Positions 45,863 to 57,444 of a stretch of DNA of 60,000 nt are shown here, piece by piece. This DNA comes from Cryptomeria japonica (taxonomy: Eukaryota > Streptophyta > Pinopsida > Cupressales > Cupressaceae). The notes under the pieces are model-generated. The model was not told where the DNA came from. It saw only the letters and a program-made list of their open reading frames with translations, and ran no database searches. Every line of letters begins with the position of its first letter. Position 1 is the stretch's first letter. Both the position numbers and the translations under genes were made by a program. The stretch is from positions 663,724,938 through 663,784,937 of the forward strand of contig NC_081414.1 of assembly GCF_030272615.1 (NCBI RefSeq), read 5' to 3'.

Positions 45863-45989
45863 AAATAAATGGAACCTGCCTCCAAGTATGGTATGCAAGA
45901 AGCTCATAGATTACACATGACACCTGTTTGTCAGGTTTTCACCATGGTACTTGCCCAAGGCACTTATTCGCAAGGTTTTCACCAAAGGA

Positions 45990-46140
45990 TGAATTATTTT
46001 CCTTTTCTTTTCTTTTTTTTTTTTCTTTTTTTCAATTTTTTTACTTTATTTCTTTTTTTTGACTTTTTATTTTTTTTGTATTTTTATTTTATTTTTGATC
46101 TTTTTTTTATATATTTTTTTTCCTTTTGATTTTTTACGTT
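45990..46140. repeat. Poly-T/pyrimidine tract
   Basis: About 150 bases that are almost entirely T with scattered C, G and A. It is low complexity and non-coding. Confidence 0.9.
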
Positions 46141-47216
46141 TTGACTTGCAGCAAAAAATGGACACCTGATAGGGGATGGAAGAAGAACTCAAGCATATTG
46201 TTTTTTCGATAGTATCCTTGAAATATGGACCATGACTATTAAAATTATGCTCAAAGACATTGGTAGGATAATGACTAGAAATGAGATGGGACTAAGGCAA
46301 ATTTATGCAAAGGATTGGATAGGATGGATGAAAGGATGGAAAATATGCATTAGATAATGGATAGGGTATTGGAAGAATTGTGCTTGTGTAAATGGAAATG
46401 TTGGAAAGATCAACATTGGCACACACCTTGAGGGGTGATGGACTGATGGAGGAAAAGTGGATTTTGGATATTAGGATTATAATGGAGGAATAGCTAGGGA
46501 TTTTGAGACATAAGGGCCCAAAATGGATGAAGGAGGTGATATAGGAATATATTTGAAAGGTTTGGATGGATGAATATAAATTTTGGATGCCAAGTTGGAT
46601 TTCTCTTTAGAATGTTGTGCTTCAAGGAGCCGCTTGGGAATCCACATTGTCTTTAATTTTTCATGCTTTTGTGGTTCCTTCGAACACAATGCTTCTACAA
46701 GGGATTTAGGAAACCATATAATTTTTTACTTTTATTTTTGAGCAATGGGCCTTTGTGGACTTTTGGAGTTTTCTTTTTCTCTGTGGATCATGTTTTTCTT
46801 TGTTTTGACATGTCGATTAGACTAGACATGTTGATCCTTGACTATGTGTGGGATTGTTGGACTGATGACCTTTATGCTTGGTATCTAGATTTATTAGATA
46901 GGGAAAGGAATGTAAGGATGGATAGGAATTATATGAAGGTCTTTTAGATGGATGGAAGGTGCTCAAGGACGTGTGCCTTTGTTGACCTTGGATAGGGGAC
47001 AAAGGGATATAAGGACCTAAAATGGATGGAAGGAATGGAGGGTGAGGTGCATGTTTGGATTTTGATGGAAGGACACCAACACCTTGAGAGTGAGTTGTGT
47101 ATCCATGACCATTAATATTTTATTTGATATGGAGGGGTTCTTGCTCGTGAAGGTCTAAACCTTTTCCTTTATGATCCGTATGATACTCTTTTCTTTGGGA
47201 AGAAGACATGAGTCTA
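46141..47216. other. Non-coding internal region of the pol-less element
   Basis: Rich in 'atggatggaagga' and 'ggataggatgg'-like words. No domain was recognised on either strand. Confidence 0.5.
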
Positions 47217-48971
47217 TTATGAAGTGGGTGTCGATATGGAAGGAATGAATGAATCATGAAGTGGATTGGAATGGATCAAAGTGGAGGAACACATTATGCA
47301 TGTAGGGGGTTCATGAATATCTTGCGCAAATATGTTAGAATCCTGAGGGGGATCATGATCACTAGAGGGATCAGGATCAATGACAGGCTCTTCGTGAGAT
47401 GGAGTGGGAGGAATAATGGGATCATCAAAGGAAATGAGATCTTGGAGTGTACATGGAGGATTAAGGCATGGAGATGTAGGAATAAAGGAATCTTGTGGAG
47501 GATATAAAGGGATAGTATGATCTTGACAAGGAGGAAGATCACTGGATTCTTCTTTAAAGGTTCTTCGCTCTTGAATTTCAATGGGGTCATTAGGAATAAT
47601 GGAAAGGATATCTTGACCTTGCTCAAGGAGTGGATTGTCAATGGGACTTAAAAGGACATTTTGGTCATGCAATGGAAGAGGATCATTTGGGATAGGATGG
47701 ATTGGGATATCTTGATCTTGCTTAGGGAGTAGAGTGTCAATAGGTCTTTGGATAGGATGGATGGGAGTAGAGGGATCATCAAAGGAAATGAGATCTTGGT
47801 CAAATGTAGTATGCAATGGAAAATTTTTAGGTTCTTGATCTTGATCTATTTCAACACTTATTTCTTTGCACTTTGAATCATCCTCTTGACATAGGGTTGG
47901 ACTTTGGACATACACGGGGGATTTTGGCAAGGAATAAATGCTTTGACATGAGGGTGATGGACTTTGTATCAGATTCTCTAAAAGAGAAGCATTTGGTAGC
48001 AATGAATCTTGCATTTCCAAATAGTACAAGGGATTTGTATAAAGACGTAGATTAGCATGTAATTCTATTGCGGAGAGCCCTTGGGAGGATGCATTATTAG
48101 AAGTATCATTTGGAGGAGATGGTGGAAATTTCTCTTGTGAAACTCCAAAATATGATGGAATGGGAGGGGAAGTGGTGGCCAATTGACAGTCAAATTCTTG
48201 ATGGATTTATGAGCCATTGCTAGACATGGGTTGAATTTGTTGTTGATATTGGACAAGTGGAATTTTTGTCTCTTGTTCAAAAACATGATTTTGAACTTGA
48301 CTTGTTTTAACTTGTTGTGGGACACATTTTGCTTGCTCACATGCCAAGGCCCATTGTAGGTCTACATTAGTTATAAGAGATCGATACTTAGGACTTGAGG
48401 CCATGTCTCTCATAATGTGTGGGAGGTATTTTTAAGGATTTCTTAAGATTACTTGGTCCAAAAATTCCACAAACTCGGGATTGTTCATCACCTCATTAAC
48501 TTTAGATTCTATGCATAATTCATCATTTTAATTTGCATCTTCTTGGAAATTTGGTAATGATTGAACTCAAATATAACCATAATCAGGATGAAAGATACAT
48601 TGGCCATTTGACAAAGGGCTTTGTTGTAAGTGATCTTGCCTTGACTTATTTAAATAAAAAATTGGTGACACATTCATTGGTGGCATTGGTGAAACATTGC
48701 CACATCTTGGTTGCATTGGCATAGAATTTGATTCAAAGTGTGGCGGTGGTCCTAATTAAGCAATTCCATACTCTGGTATCATGTTTGCAGGTGGACCAAC
48801 ATGTGGATCAAAGTTTGGTTGTATGATATTATCTTGTTGTTGGGTTGGATAGAATTGTGATTGTCTTGGATTAAAATTGGATTGCATTGTGTTATACATT
48901 GGACCAATCATCGGTTGATACGTCAATTTTTTTTGCATCATAGGAGCTTGGAATCTTGTTTCAACAGGCAT
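47217..48971 (-). pseudogene. Long Pro/Gln/Asp-rich reading frame of the pol-less LTR element
   Basis: ATG 48971 to TGA-side end at 47217 is a single minus-strand phase of about 585 codons. It is broken only by a few stops and has no frameshift; the last 321 codons (48182-47217) are fully open. The N-terminus is Met/Gln/Pro-rich ('SQFYPTQQQDNIIQPNFDPH'). The middle has a helical piece ('SKVNEVMNNPEFVEFLDQVI', 'NVDLQWALACEQAKCVPQQ'). The C-terminal half is built of degenerate 'HPIPNDPLPLHDQ' and 'DLISFDDP' repeats. No zinc knuckle or capsid signature is visible. It could be a diverged gag of a non-autonomous family. I do not recognise it. Confidence 0.6.
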
Positions 48972-49053
48972 ATCACTATGCTATGCATTATTTTGGGGAT
49001 TTTGAATTTTAAAAATGATGTATGCAACTAATGCAACCTAAAAGGATTACAAT

Positions 49054-49450
49054 GCAACTTATGTTTTTGGAGTTTTTGGATTTTGAAATGACAATGAGGT
49101 GCAACTAAATGCAACTTATATGATTGACAATGCAACCTATGTTTTTGGAGTTTTTGGATTTTGAAATGACAATGAGGTGTAACTAAATGCAACCTATATG
49201 ATTAGCAATGCAACTTATGTTTTTGGTCTTTTTAATTTTTGGAATAATGATATGCAACTAAGTGCAACTTTGGGATGTGACAATGCTATTTAGGGAAAGC
49301 ATGCAACCTATGTTTTTTATTGTTATTGTATTTTGAAATAAAAATGAGGTACAACTAAATGCGACTCAAATGATTGACAATGCAACCTATGTTTTTGGAA
49401 TTTTTTGAAGTTTTGGAATGACAAGGGTATGCAACTAAATGTAGTCTTAG
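49054..49450. repeat. 78-bp tandem repeat
   Basis: Units start at 49054, 49132 and 49210 ('gcaacytatgtttttggagt', with 'tgcaactaaatgcaac'), exactly 78 bases apart. More degenerate units follow, up to about 49450. It lies just 5' (minus-strand sense) of the long reading frame, in the leader of the element. Confidence 0.9.
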
Positions 49451-50549
49451 CAAATGATGATGCAATCTAGGGAAAGAGTGCAACCTATATTTTTGTATTT
49501 TTGAAGATTCAGACAAACTTTTGGAATGCAAGCCTAAAGATGCAACCTTGGTAAATTGAAATGAAGCCAAGACCTTAAAAGGATAAGACGACAAAGGACA
49601 AAATGATAATAGGATAAAATGATGATAGGACAAATGATAATATTGCACCTATACACTTGGATACTAGGATAGGTTTGACAAAATGATGTTGACAACAGGA
49701 CAAATTTTGGACAAGGTCAAGACTCCCTAACAACAACAATGGGTTTAATCTAGAGATTCAAATTTTCAAGTCTGGAAAATCTTAATTTTGGGACTATTAT
49801 GTAAAAGGACAATGACTATTGACAAATACCTAGGGTATGGACCCAAGATATGATATGAATATGAACTAAGAAGAAAAATGAAATGACCTAAGGGTATGAA
49901 ATGGATCAAGGCTATTATGCAATGATATGAGCTTAAGGTATGAATTAAAATATTGACAAAACTTGGAATATGATATGACCTAAAGTTTTGGACTATGCAA
50001 TGGTATGATGTAATGCAAGAAAAGGGAATGAAAGGAAATCATATGACCTAAGTGAAGATCTAATTTTGGGATGACAATGGAAATGCAAGATTGCAACCTA
50101 AGTGAAAACCTAGCTTGGGTATGACAATGAAATGAAGACCTAGGGAAATGATTTTTAGACCTAAGTGTAAAATGAGGTTGATTGCAATGAAATGGAATAA
50201 AAATAAAGGAGGGTGATAATATATCCTAAGACCTAAGTTGGACTATGCAAAACCTAGCCCTAAGTGACATGAATGTTGAAATAAGGGTACCCAATCTTTT
50301 GACAAGCCATGTTGATAAAATAATTGCAAATTGTTGGATGGATACTTTGAATTACTTTGAACCAAATTTGACTTTGTTTGAATCTTGTTTGGACACCTAT
50401 TTGAGTTTGATGATCAAAGTTTATTATGACTTCTTTTTGAAAGATTATTTTTGCCAGTGTTTGTAAGGTTGATTATGTCCTTTGTTTATGATTCACTTTT
50501 AACAAGAACTAAAGACAAGATGTTTGTTTGACTTTGACAAAAAACACGC
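49451..50549. other. Leader region of the pol-less element, non-coding
   Basis: Words such as 'gacctaagtgaaaacctag' and 'aatgatatgacctaag' recur loosely. No coding signal was seen. Confidence 0.5.
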
Positions 50550-51539
50550 GGGTGAACTCACAAAGTTGGTTCCCACTTTTTGGTACGTCCTGATTTTTGC
50601 TGAAATCATACATTTTTAAAAAAATATAATGATTTAAGCTTTAAGAGGTCCCATTTTAAGTAATTAATTGGAGAGAGTTAAATCAAAGGCTCTTAGATCA
50701 AAATTTCTTGGATAGAACCTCTCTACTTCTAAATCATACTTGCAATGGAGTCTCCTTTGCATCTATCAAATGCTGATAAAAAACCAATTTTACATTAGCT
50801 TTTGGGGGGTCAAATTAATTCATTTAAAAGTTTTTTTTTTTTAAGTATTTAGTCCTTATTATAGGATTTCCAAATAGTATAACAATTAATATATTTAATT
50901 TCATTAATATATTTTTATTTTATTTCTTATGAATGTGGGTTTTTCACTGAACATGAACTTCTTTGTTCAATGCATTGGGAAAAATAGTAAACTAATTAAA
51001 AAAAAATCTGAAAAATATCTATGAACTAGGTATTGATGTTTTCTTTCTAGCAAAAAAAATAAAATTGAATTTTGATATATATAGAACAAGTTATGTGTTC
51101 AAACGTACACCTATATCTAAATTATAATTAGTCGAACTTAAAAACTTAATAAAATGAAAAATATTCAACATATCACTATCAAACCAACTGCATGCCCTGG
51201 GTATTGATGTTACAAACCAAAATTCAAAAGAATTAAGTTTTTATCATTTATAGAAAAAAAATTATGCGTTTCGGGATACACATCACTCTTTAAAAATGTT
51301 GTTTGCTGTAAAAAACTACTTTTTGAGGGAGATGGAGAAATCAATAAAATTTTATTCAAAAAAATTTGAAAAAAATATATTTAGAATCTACAAACAAGAT
51401 GTTAAAAATCACTATTTTATATCATCTTCAAATTCTTAATGGTTTAAAAGTTATAGGTGTCGGAAAGTGAAGGTTTTTTTTCAAAATATTCATATTAGTG
51501 TCAAAGCTGGTCAAAAAGTGGGAACCAGTGAGTTCACCC
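50550..51539. mobile_element. 990-bp inverted-repeat element (MITE-like)
   Basis: The left end 'gggtgaactcac' (50550-50561) followed by 'tggttcccactttttg' is mirrored by 'caaaaagtgggaacca' and 'gtgagttcaccc' (51528-51539). This gives imperfect terminal inverted repeats of about 30 bases; the left arm has a 4-5 base insertion. The interior is AT-rich without a reading frame, unlike the flanks. A clear target duplication is not visible. It was probably mobilised in trans by a DNA transposase. Confidence 0.7.
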
Positions 51540-53625
51540 ACTCATGCACATTCAGTGACAAAGTCCTAAGGTTGGAAAGGATAATACTTGTTGAATATTC
51601 TTACTCAAAATACCTCATTCAATCAGATAGTTAGAAGCTTGGTAGCACTAGCTCCCCTCCACAACACTCACTTGTATGAGCATGCCAAGCTTCGAATTCA
51701 AGGGGAATGACTTCCCAAGAATTTACTATCTCGAATTGAAGGGCACATGAGGGGTTTCTTCAGCATGCACGTATCATAACACCCGAGTCAACAAGTAGAA
51801 GGTTTTTGGTCTCCAAGTACAAAGGTTTTTAGTCAAGGCATCCATTTGAGTGGGCATAGATCCAAAGAATTTAATCATCGCTATGCTATTCGAACACCCA
51901 TTGCTTACAACTTTCATTGCAAACACGTTTGATTATAGTGGCTTAGAAGAGCTTGGCTCTAGCTAGTTACCACTTTGGATCGTTTCCTCTCACTAATGCC
52001 TAGATGAAGTATTGGGCAAATTAGGTGGTAGACCCTCTAAAGGTAAAAGCACACAATCGAAAGAAAACAGGATATGATAAACAGTGATTGTTTAACCTTT
52101 AGAAAAATTGAAGTGTGTAACTAATCTAAAATTCACAAACACTTAGTTTTCATAAGATTCTTTGACTGCCACACGCACCAAATCAATTAGTAGTTTCAAT
52201 AAAATATTATGTTGGACAAATCATCAATAAACTGTCTGATTTGTACCCCTACTTAGAAAGATAATTAATTGGCAACAAAATAATTAATTGACATTCAAAA
52301 AGGGCAACAAAATAATTAATTGGCATGGTTTGTGATAAATTATGACAAATTGAATGACCAATTTCATGACAAGTTGCTATGCGAAAATGTGACAAATTGA
52401 TCTCAATTTGTGCTCATCAAATTATGACATGATTGAGAGAGAAAATAGCCCTTTGATTTATGACAAATTGAAAGCAATATTTTCTCATAAATTATTACAT
52501 GATTGAGAGATAGAATAGCCTCAAATTATATGACATGACTGAGCACAAAAAGAGAGGCTAATTAGGAGGAGAAATTACTGGGAAAAATTAGGAGGGAAGA
52601 ATTACTAGAAATTTGAAATTCGAAAATTAAAAAATTAGATGGAAAAGAGGAATTAGGAATTAAGAAATTAAAAATTAGAAATTAGGTGAAATTAATTAAC
52701 AAGTATTCATTCATTAATTAATTCACAAAGAGGACATAATTAGCCAATTAAATGAAACATTTAATTGTGACAAGAGGACCTAGGATGAATAAATTATTTT
52801 ATTTAACCTAGAAGGAAAAGTTAATAGGATTAAATGATTAAATCATAAAACCCTAGGAGATGAAATAGAAATGAAAGGATGACAACTAGGTCATGATAAG
52901 ATTGAATGATTGATGCAATTGATACAAGGTCGATTCGATCATGATTAAATGATGAGAACTCATAATTTATAAAGTATCGACATTGGTTGACAAGAATCAA
53001 TGACAAATTGATCAAAAATTGATAGATGCCAATTGATGAGGACCAATGACTGATAGGTCCAAATTGATGAGAAATGATAATTAATTGAGATCAATGACAA
53101 ATCGATCAAAGATTGATAAAATGGTCAACTTGATGAAAGTCGCATGACAAATCGGTCGCAAATTGATAAGGAATTGACAAATTGCTGACATAAGATGATC
53201 CATAATGATGATGGTTGATCAAAGATTGTTTGAAATTGACAAAGACCAAGGACAAGACCCTAATTTGACATCGAGAAGGGTTGGCAATACCCAATTGGCA
53301 TGATAAGATGATTGACAATGATAAAGATTGAGGACAAAACCCTAATTCAACACCAATTAGGATTGACGATGTCCAATTGATATGACAAATTGATTATGAC
53401 CAAAGATTGCAATTCATGATGATGTCGACAAGACCTAATTGACAATGCGAGAAACACAATCGAAAGAGGAAGAAATGCATAGGAATAACAAGATGTCGAC
53501 AAATGATGAAGATCAAGTGTGTGACATAGAAGAAATGCCAATAAGATGTGAAAACCCTAAAAGAAGGTAACATAGACATGTTAAAGTATGATGCCGCAAG
53601 CATTGACCATTTTTAGGTGCCTACA
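51540..53625 (-). repeat. 5' LTR plus leader of the pol-less element
   Basis: The start at 53625 (TGTAGGCACC on the minus strand) is clear. The LTR's inner end and the primer site were not found, so the boundary with the leader is open. 52880-53600 is full of loose repeats of the 'gacaaattgat', 'gaccaattgatg' and 'caaagattga' type. Confidence 0.5.
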
Positions 53626-53891
53626 GATAATAATGAGTTAAAGGGGAAATTTGAAAAGACTATCCCATAATTACTATTTTAGAATATTCATTAAAGATAC
53701 TTTTTTGGTTGTGATATTTATGTTCACAGTAGAATAAGAATTGAAAAAGTAGGGTAAGGCAAGATACTAAGCTAGAGAATAGTATCGATATTACATGGCA
53801 AACATAGAAATTTGTATATTTATTTAGATAAGGGAAAGCCTTGCGCTTGATCCCTGTAGCTAAAAGACAGCTACTGTTTTTACCAAGTGGA

Positions 53892-54788
53892 CTATATAGC
53901 AGTCCAGTAAACACTTAGGTGGTCGTCCAGGCTTGTGTAGAGTTTTATATTTCCATCAGTCAAAGCCAAAGATTGAGCTCCAGGGCATTTAGTCAGAGGC
54001 GAGCAAGCACTCACCGTTTTCCAGATTGGCTTTTTCAGGTTGTGCAATTCCAATGTTCCGTCACTGTGCAAGGCTAGATAGCAATTCTTCTGAGGCGAGG
54101 AATAATAGGTGGAAGGGGTACGCCACAATATATGGCCAGCTGCATCCTTGAAGTAGGCCACGCAGTCAGTCTGTGAAAATGTGAGGTTGTATTTGGCATC
54201 GGGAGAGCGAAGATAGTCTCCAGGGTGCAATTCATTCAAAATAGGGGCACTGTGGTGCGAGAGTAGCATGTGGGGCTTGATGGTGCAGTCGGCTGCTTCA
54301 CCTTCGGAAAGGATCTTGTAGGATGGAGCATCAGCAAGCTGCAGGGGAGTCACTTTCTCTTGTCTCACGTAGTAATCGATCCAGTATCTGTCGTTGGAGA
54401 CAAAAACCCACTCGGTGCCCTTATCCAGATAAGTGCCAAAGTATGAGACTAACGACACGAATGCCTCCACTATTTCGCTGCCTTTGGTCGTGTCGATGGG
54501 GGACATGGAGACGGTGCATTGGCTCCTCCAGCGAGTAAATCTTATGACCACGCCCTTCCCGTTCAGGTGCAGGTAATTGGTGAATAAGCGACCAGCATGA
54601 TATTCTCTATCCGGCTCAATATCATGCTCCGTATTGTACGCCATCACTGTCAGAGTATCGTTAACCGTTTTTATTTCCTCGGCGTTCAGACTTCCAGTGT
54701 TGCTCGAAAATGTGATGGTCACACATTTGCAGAACGAAACATTCAGGAGAACAAAGGCAATGAAAACATAAATCCCACGGCCAGCCAT
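53892..54788 (-). CDS. Secreted bulb-type-lectin-like protein with unknown N-terminal domain
   Basis: This intact 298-codon single-exon frame has base composition closer to a real gene than anything else here. Residues 1-22 form a signal peptide (basic start, hydrophobic 'YVFIAFVLLNVSF', small/Cys end). Residues about 24-185 are a domain I cannot name. Residues about 186-298 resemble the Galanthus-type beta-prism lectin fold, with three repeats around 'HILW', 'LALHSDGTLELH ... PIWK' and 'LALTDGNIKLY ... VYW'. The mannose-binding pattern Q-x-D-x-N-x-V-x-Y is degenerate in all three, so sugar binding may be altered or lost. A TATA box sits about 45 bases upstream of the ATG. A truncated pseudogene is at 6512. 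It is probably extracellular; a defence role is only a guess. Confidence 0.8.
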   Translation of the reverse strand: MAGRGIYVFIAFVLLNVSFCKCVTITFSSNTGSLNAEEIKTVNDTLTVMAYNTEHDIEPDREYHAGRLFTNYLHLNGKGVVIRFTRWRSQCTVSMSPIDTTKGSEIVEAFVSLVSYFGTYLDKGTEWVFVSNDRYWIDYYVRQEKVTPLQLADAPSYKILSEGEAADCTIKPHMLLSHHSAPILNELHPGDYLRSPDAKYNLTFSQTDCVAYFKDAAGHILWRTPSTYYSSPQKNCYLALHSDGTLELHNLKKPIWKTVSACSPLTKCPGAQSLALTDGNIKLYTSLDDHLSVYWTAI

Positions 54789-54831
54789 CTTTCTTCTAAC
54801 TTGAATTTGTCTGCTATCGTCTATCCGCTAA

Positions 54832-54845
54832 CCTATTTTTATAGG
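54832..54845 (-). promoter_or_regulatory. TATA box of the lectin-like gene
   Basis: The minus strand reads CCTATAAAAATAGG, ending 44 bases before the ATG at 54788. This predicts a start site roughly 30 bases downstream and a very short leader. The motif is palindromic at its edges. The pseudogene copy lacks it. Confidence 0.75.
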
Positions 54846-55350
54846 GAGATGGTGCGGGCCAAGCATGTTCCTTTTACTATGAAATTTAGATTATCGGGTG
54901 GATGTAGAGTCAGCAGCACTCGGCCAATAACTTTACATTCCAGTGGGAACATTGAAGGCTGTTCGCAGCACTAACAAGAGCATTAGTTCTTGTAAGTTTT
55001 ATCCACTCTACTCTACTTTCCTCTAGTTTTGATATTGAATGTATGGAATTGTCTTGCCTTAATCTATATTAATGATTATTATTTAGAATTTATTATCCTT
55101 AACACAAAGGTCGCCAATCCAGATCCACGTTAATGCGTACTGACAATGCTACCATTTGGCTTAAACTACCACTCGGATATAAGCTCATTCATTTCATTTT
55201 GTTTGATTATTGAATACTCTAAGGGCATTGCGATCTCTTTTGATTTAATTTTGATCTATGTGCCTTTACATATGGGCCGAGTTTTCTCCCATAATTTTCA
55301 TTCTTTCGCATCATAATAACCAAGAGTAATATTAAATATAGTATTCCTAT

Positions 55351-55722
55351 AATTCGAATGGTAAACATGGGAGGTAGTGCCGACAGCACTTAATGAATGC
55401 TTGTCTTTATTCCTAAAATTATACTAGTTAATCCATGTTAATGACGATTAACGTATTGAATGTTATCCTCAACATAATGTCAGTTTTGTTTCCATTAAAT
55501 CATTCTAAACAAATCTCCTCAATTCATCTATAATGATTATAATTCGAATCGTAAACATGGGATGTAGTGCCGACAGCACTTAACGAGTGCTTGGCTTTAT
55601 TCCTAAAATTATACTAGTTAATCCATGTTAATGATGATTAACGTATTGAATGTTATCCACAACATGATGTCAGTTTTTTTTCCATTAAATCATTCTAAAC
55701 AAATCTCCTCAATTCATCTATA
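55351..55722. repeat. 190-bp tandem duplication upstream of the lectin-like gene
   Basis: The unit beginning 'aattcgaatsgtaaacatgg' (55351) recurs at 55541. It runs through 'gccgacagcacttaa', 'actagttaatccatgttaat' and 'aaatctcctcaattcatcta' with few mismatches. It lies 0.5-0.9 kb upstream of the TATA box. Confidence 0.93.
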
Positions 55723-56029
55723 TGTCATTACTAATTGTTTAGAAGAATCCGTCCGCTATTTAGATAAATAATCCATTTAGCATCAATGATATTAATGTGA
55801 AACTTGTTGTGGTGAAGCATTAAGGCTCACTCAATCAAACATACTTAACCATAAAATTTTCCAAAAATTGTACATAGTCAGCTATCCCATTCAAAAAATT
55901 GTTAGCAAGTGTTATGCCTAATGAACCATTTTAAACAGATCTCCTCAGTTCTTACATAATCAAGTGACAAGAAGTTGGTGTTTTTTGTAAAATGTCAAAT
56001 AGTGTGATTTCCTATCATAATTCATCTAT

Positions 56030-56600
56030 GCAATTCTTAGTCGAACTCATTGACCCACATTTCATGAGTAGTGGTTTATAAGAACCCATCTTTTGTGAGC
56101 ATGAATGGCCTCCTTGGAACTCATTAGATATAGTTAACTCTCTGAGGGGTAGATCAAAAAGATTTTTTGGGAATTCACCCACATTAGTAGTACTTTGAGT
56201 CAAGCATACATAACAATGGAATTTCTCTTAAGATCAAGCTCAATCAACTAGCTGCTCCATTTGGAAAAACTTCTATAAATTGTATATCTTATGAACTATT
56301 CATTATAGAGCCCCTTAGCTCATACATTATCAAGAAGGTAATAATTTTCATAGTGTACCGAGTTACGTGATGTTTTATTAGGATTCAACTTGCAATTTTT
56401 GAGTTGAACACATCGGTCCATATTCCATAACTAGTTGTTAAAGGAATCCATCTGTTGTGAGCATGAATTATCCACTTGACTCTCATTACATCTAGGTGGT
56501 TCTCATAGGAGTGAAGAATTGGAACTTTAGAGCATTTCATCCATACTAGTACTACTCCAATGCAAATAAGATTAAGCATGGATATTCGTCCAAAATAAAT
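56030..56600. repeat. Degenerate duplication with period about 360 bp
   Basis: 'gtcgaactcattgacccaca ... cccatcttttgtgagcatgaatg' near 56041 corresponds to 'gttgaacacatcggtccata ... tccatctgttgtgagcatgaatt' near 56402. Divergence is high, so this is old. No coding function was recognised. Confidence 0.6.
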
Positions 56601-57000
56601 CATGCTTATATCACATGAATGTTGAGTTTAGTTTTAAGAGATCTATCTTCAAAACTTTAAACATTCACCGTATAATTCAAATCAAATAATATCGAACAAA
56701 ATAATCAAGAATAATTATAATATAATGTATTATTATTCACAAAGAATAATAACAATGCTTTTTTTAAAAATTAAGCTACTGGTTAGGGCTAGTTCCCATC
56801 ATTGATTGAGAAAAAAGATAATATTACATTCTTGTCAAATTCCTTCCTTTGCATGACTAGAGGAGCCCATAGGCTCAATTAGTTTCTGAGTTATATCACT
56901 AAACTACAAAATTTCCCGTAGGCCCATTATATTTTCATAGTGCTAAAACTGCCATATGTTCTCTTGCAGAGACTTCTTCTAAAAAAACTTTCTACTATCT
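56601..57000. other. Non-genic AT-rich stretch
   Basis: Nothing recognised. Confidence 0.5.
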
Positions 57001-57444
57001 ATACCTCATTTTGGCTATTGCTACAATTATACTACTTCTACTAACTATTTTTTAAAAAATATTTCTTAATAACAAAACAAGTGTTTGTTAAGTTCTCTAA
57101 CCTCCTTTTTGGTCTATCTTTTTTCCAACTTCCATCTATTTTGCTACCTTCTAGCCATTTTCTTCACTCTGCATCTCCACGCTCTCCTTGTTTTTCTATT
57201 TTCTTGTTGTCTTCCTCTTCTAAGCTTCTCTCGTCAGTATGCACCTTCAAACATTCTTGTTCCATGAAGTTTTCTATCCACATGGGGTCTAGATTGATTA
57301 CCACATTAGTCCAGTTTAGGAGAAAGTTTAAACACCTCACTGCCCTTTCTTTGTTGTCCTAATACTCCATTTCATCATCCAACATGATTATTGTCAATTT
57401 CTCCACTTCTTCATCTTTTTTGTCATAATCTTTCAGCAACAGAT

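Larger units (their letters stand above)
44169..53625 (-). mobile_element. Pol-less LTR element (LARD-like), large, minus strand
   Basis: The minus strand starts at 53625 with TGTAGGCACCTAAAAATGG, the same start as the LTR at 11939. Internal sequence runs to 44169, where it meets the broken copia LTR; the purine tract and 3' LTR are missing. The 44400-45250 part matches the internal order of the element at 11940-14925. No protease, RT or integrase was found. One long frame (47217-48971) is the only coding-like part. It would need proteins in trans. Confidence 0.6.
53686..55965 (-). repeat. Lectin-like gene locus, parent copy of the duplication at 6283
   Basis: This segment contains the gene, its 3' flank (53686-53891) and its upstream flank to about 55965. 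All of these except about 54200-55637 and about 55653-55702 have counterparts in 6283-7068. Confidence 0.85.

Noticed and set aside
45492-45923. 143- and 120-codon minus-strand open frames
   Set aside because: Overlapping frames generated by the 'gataggatatgat' repeats. The Tyr/Pro/Ile/Ser-rich translations carry no motif.
53660-53914. 84-codon minus-strand frame at the 3' end of the lectin-like gene
   Set aside because: It overlaps the gene's last codons in another frame and lies in the 3' flank. The counterpart region in the duplicate is not conserved as protein.
54323-54974. Plus-strand open frames antisense to the lectin-like gene
   Set aside because: They mirror the GC-richer coding strand of the real gene and have no signal or motif of their own.
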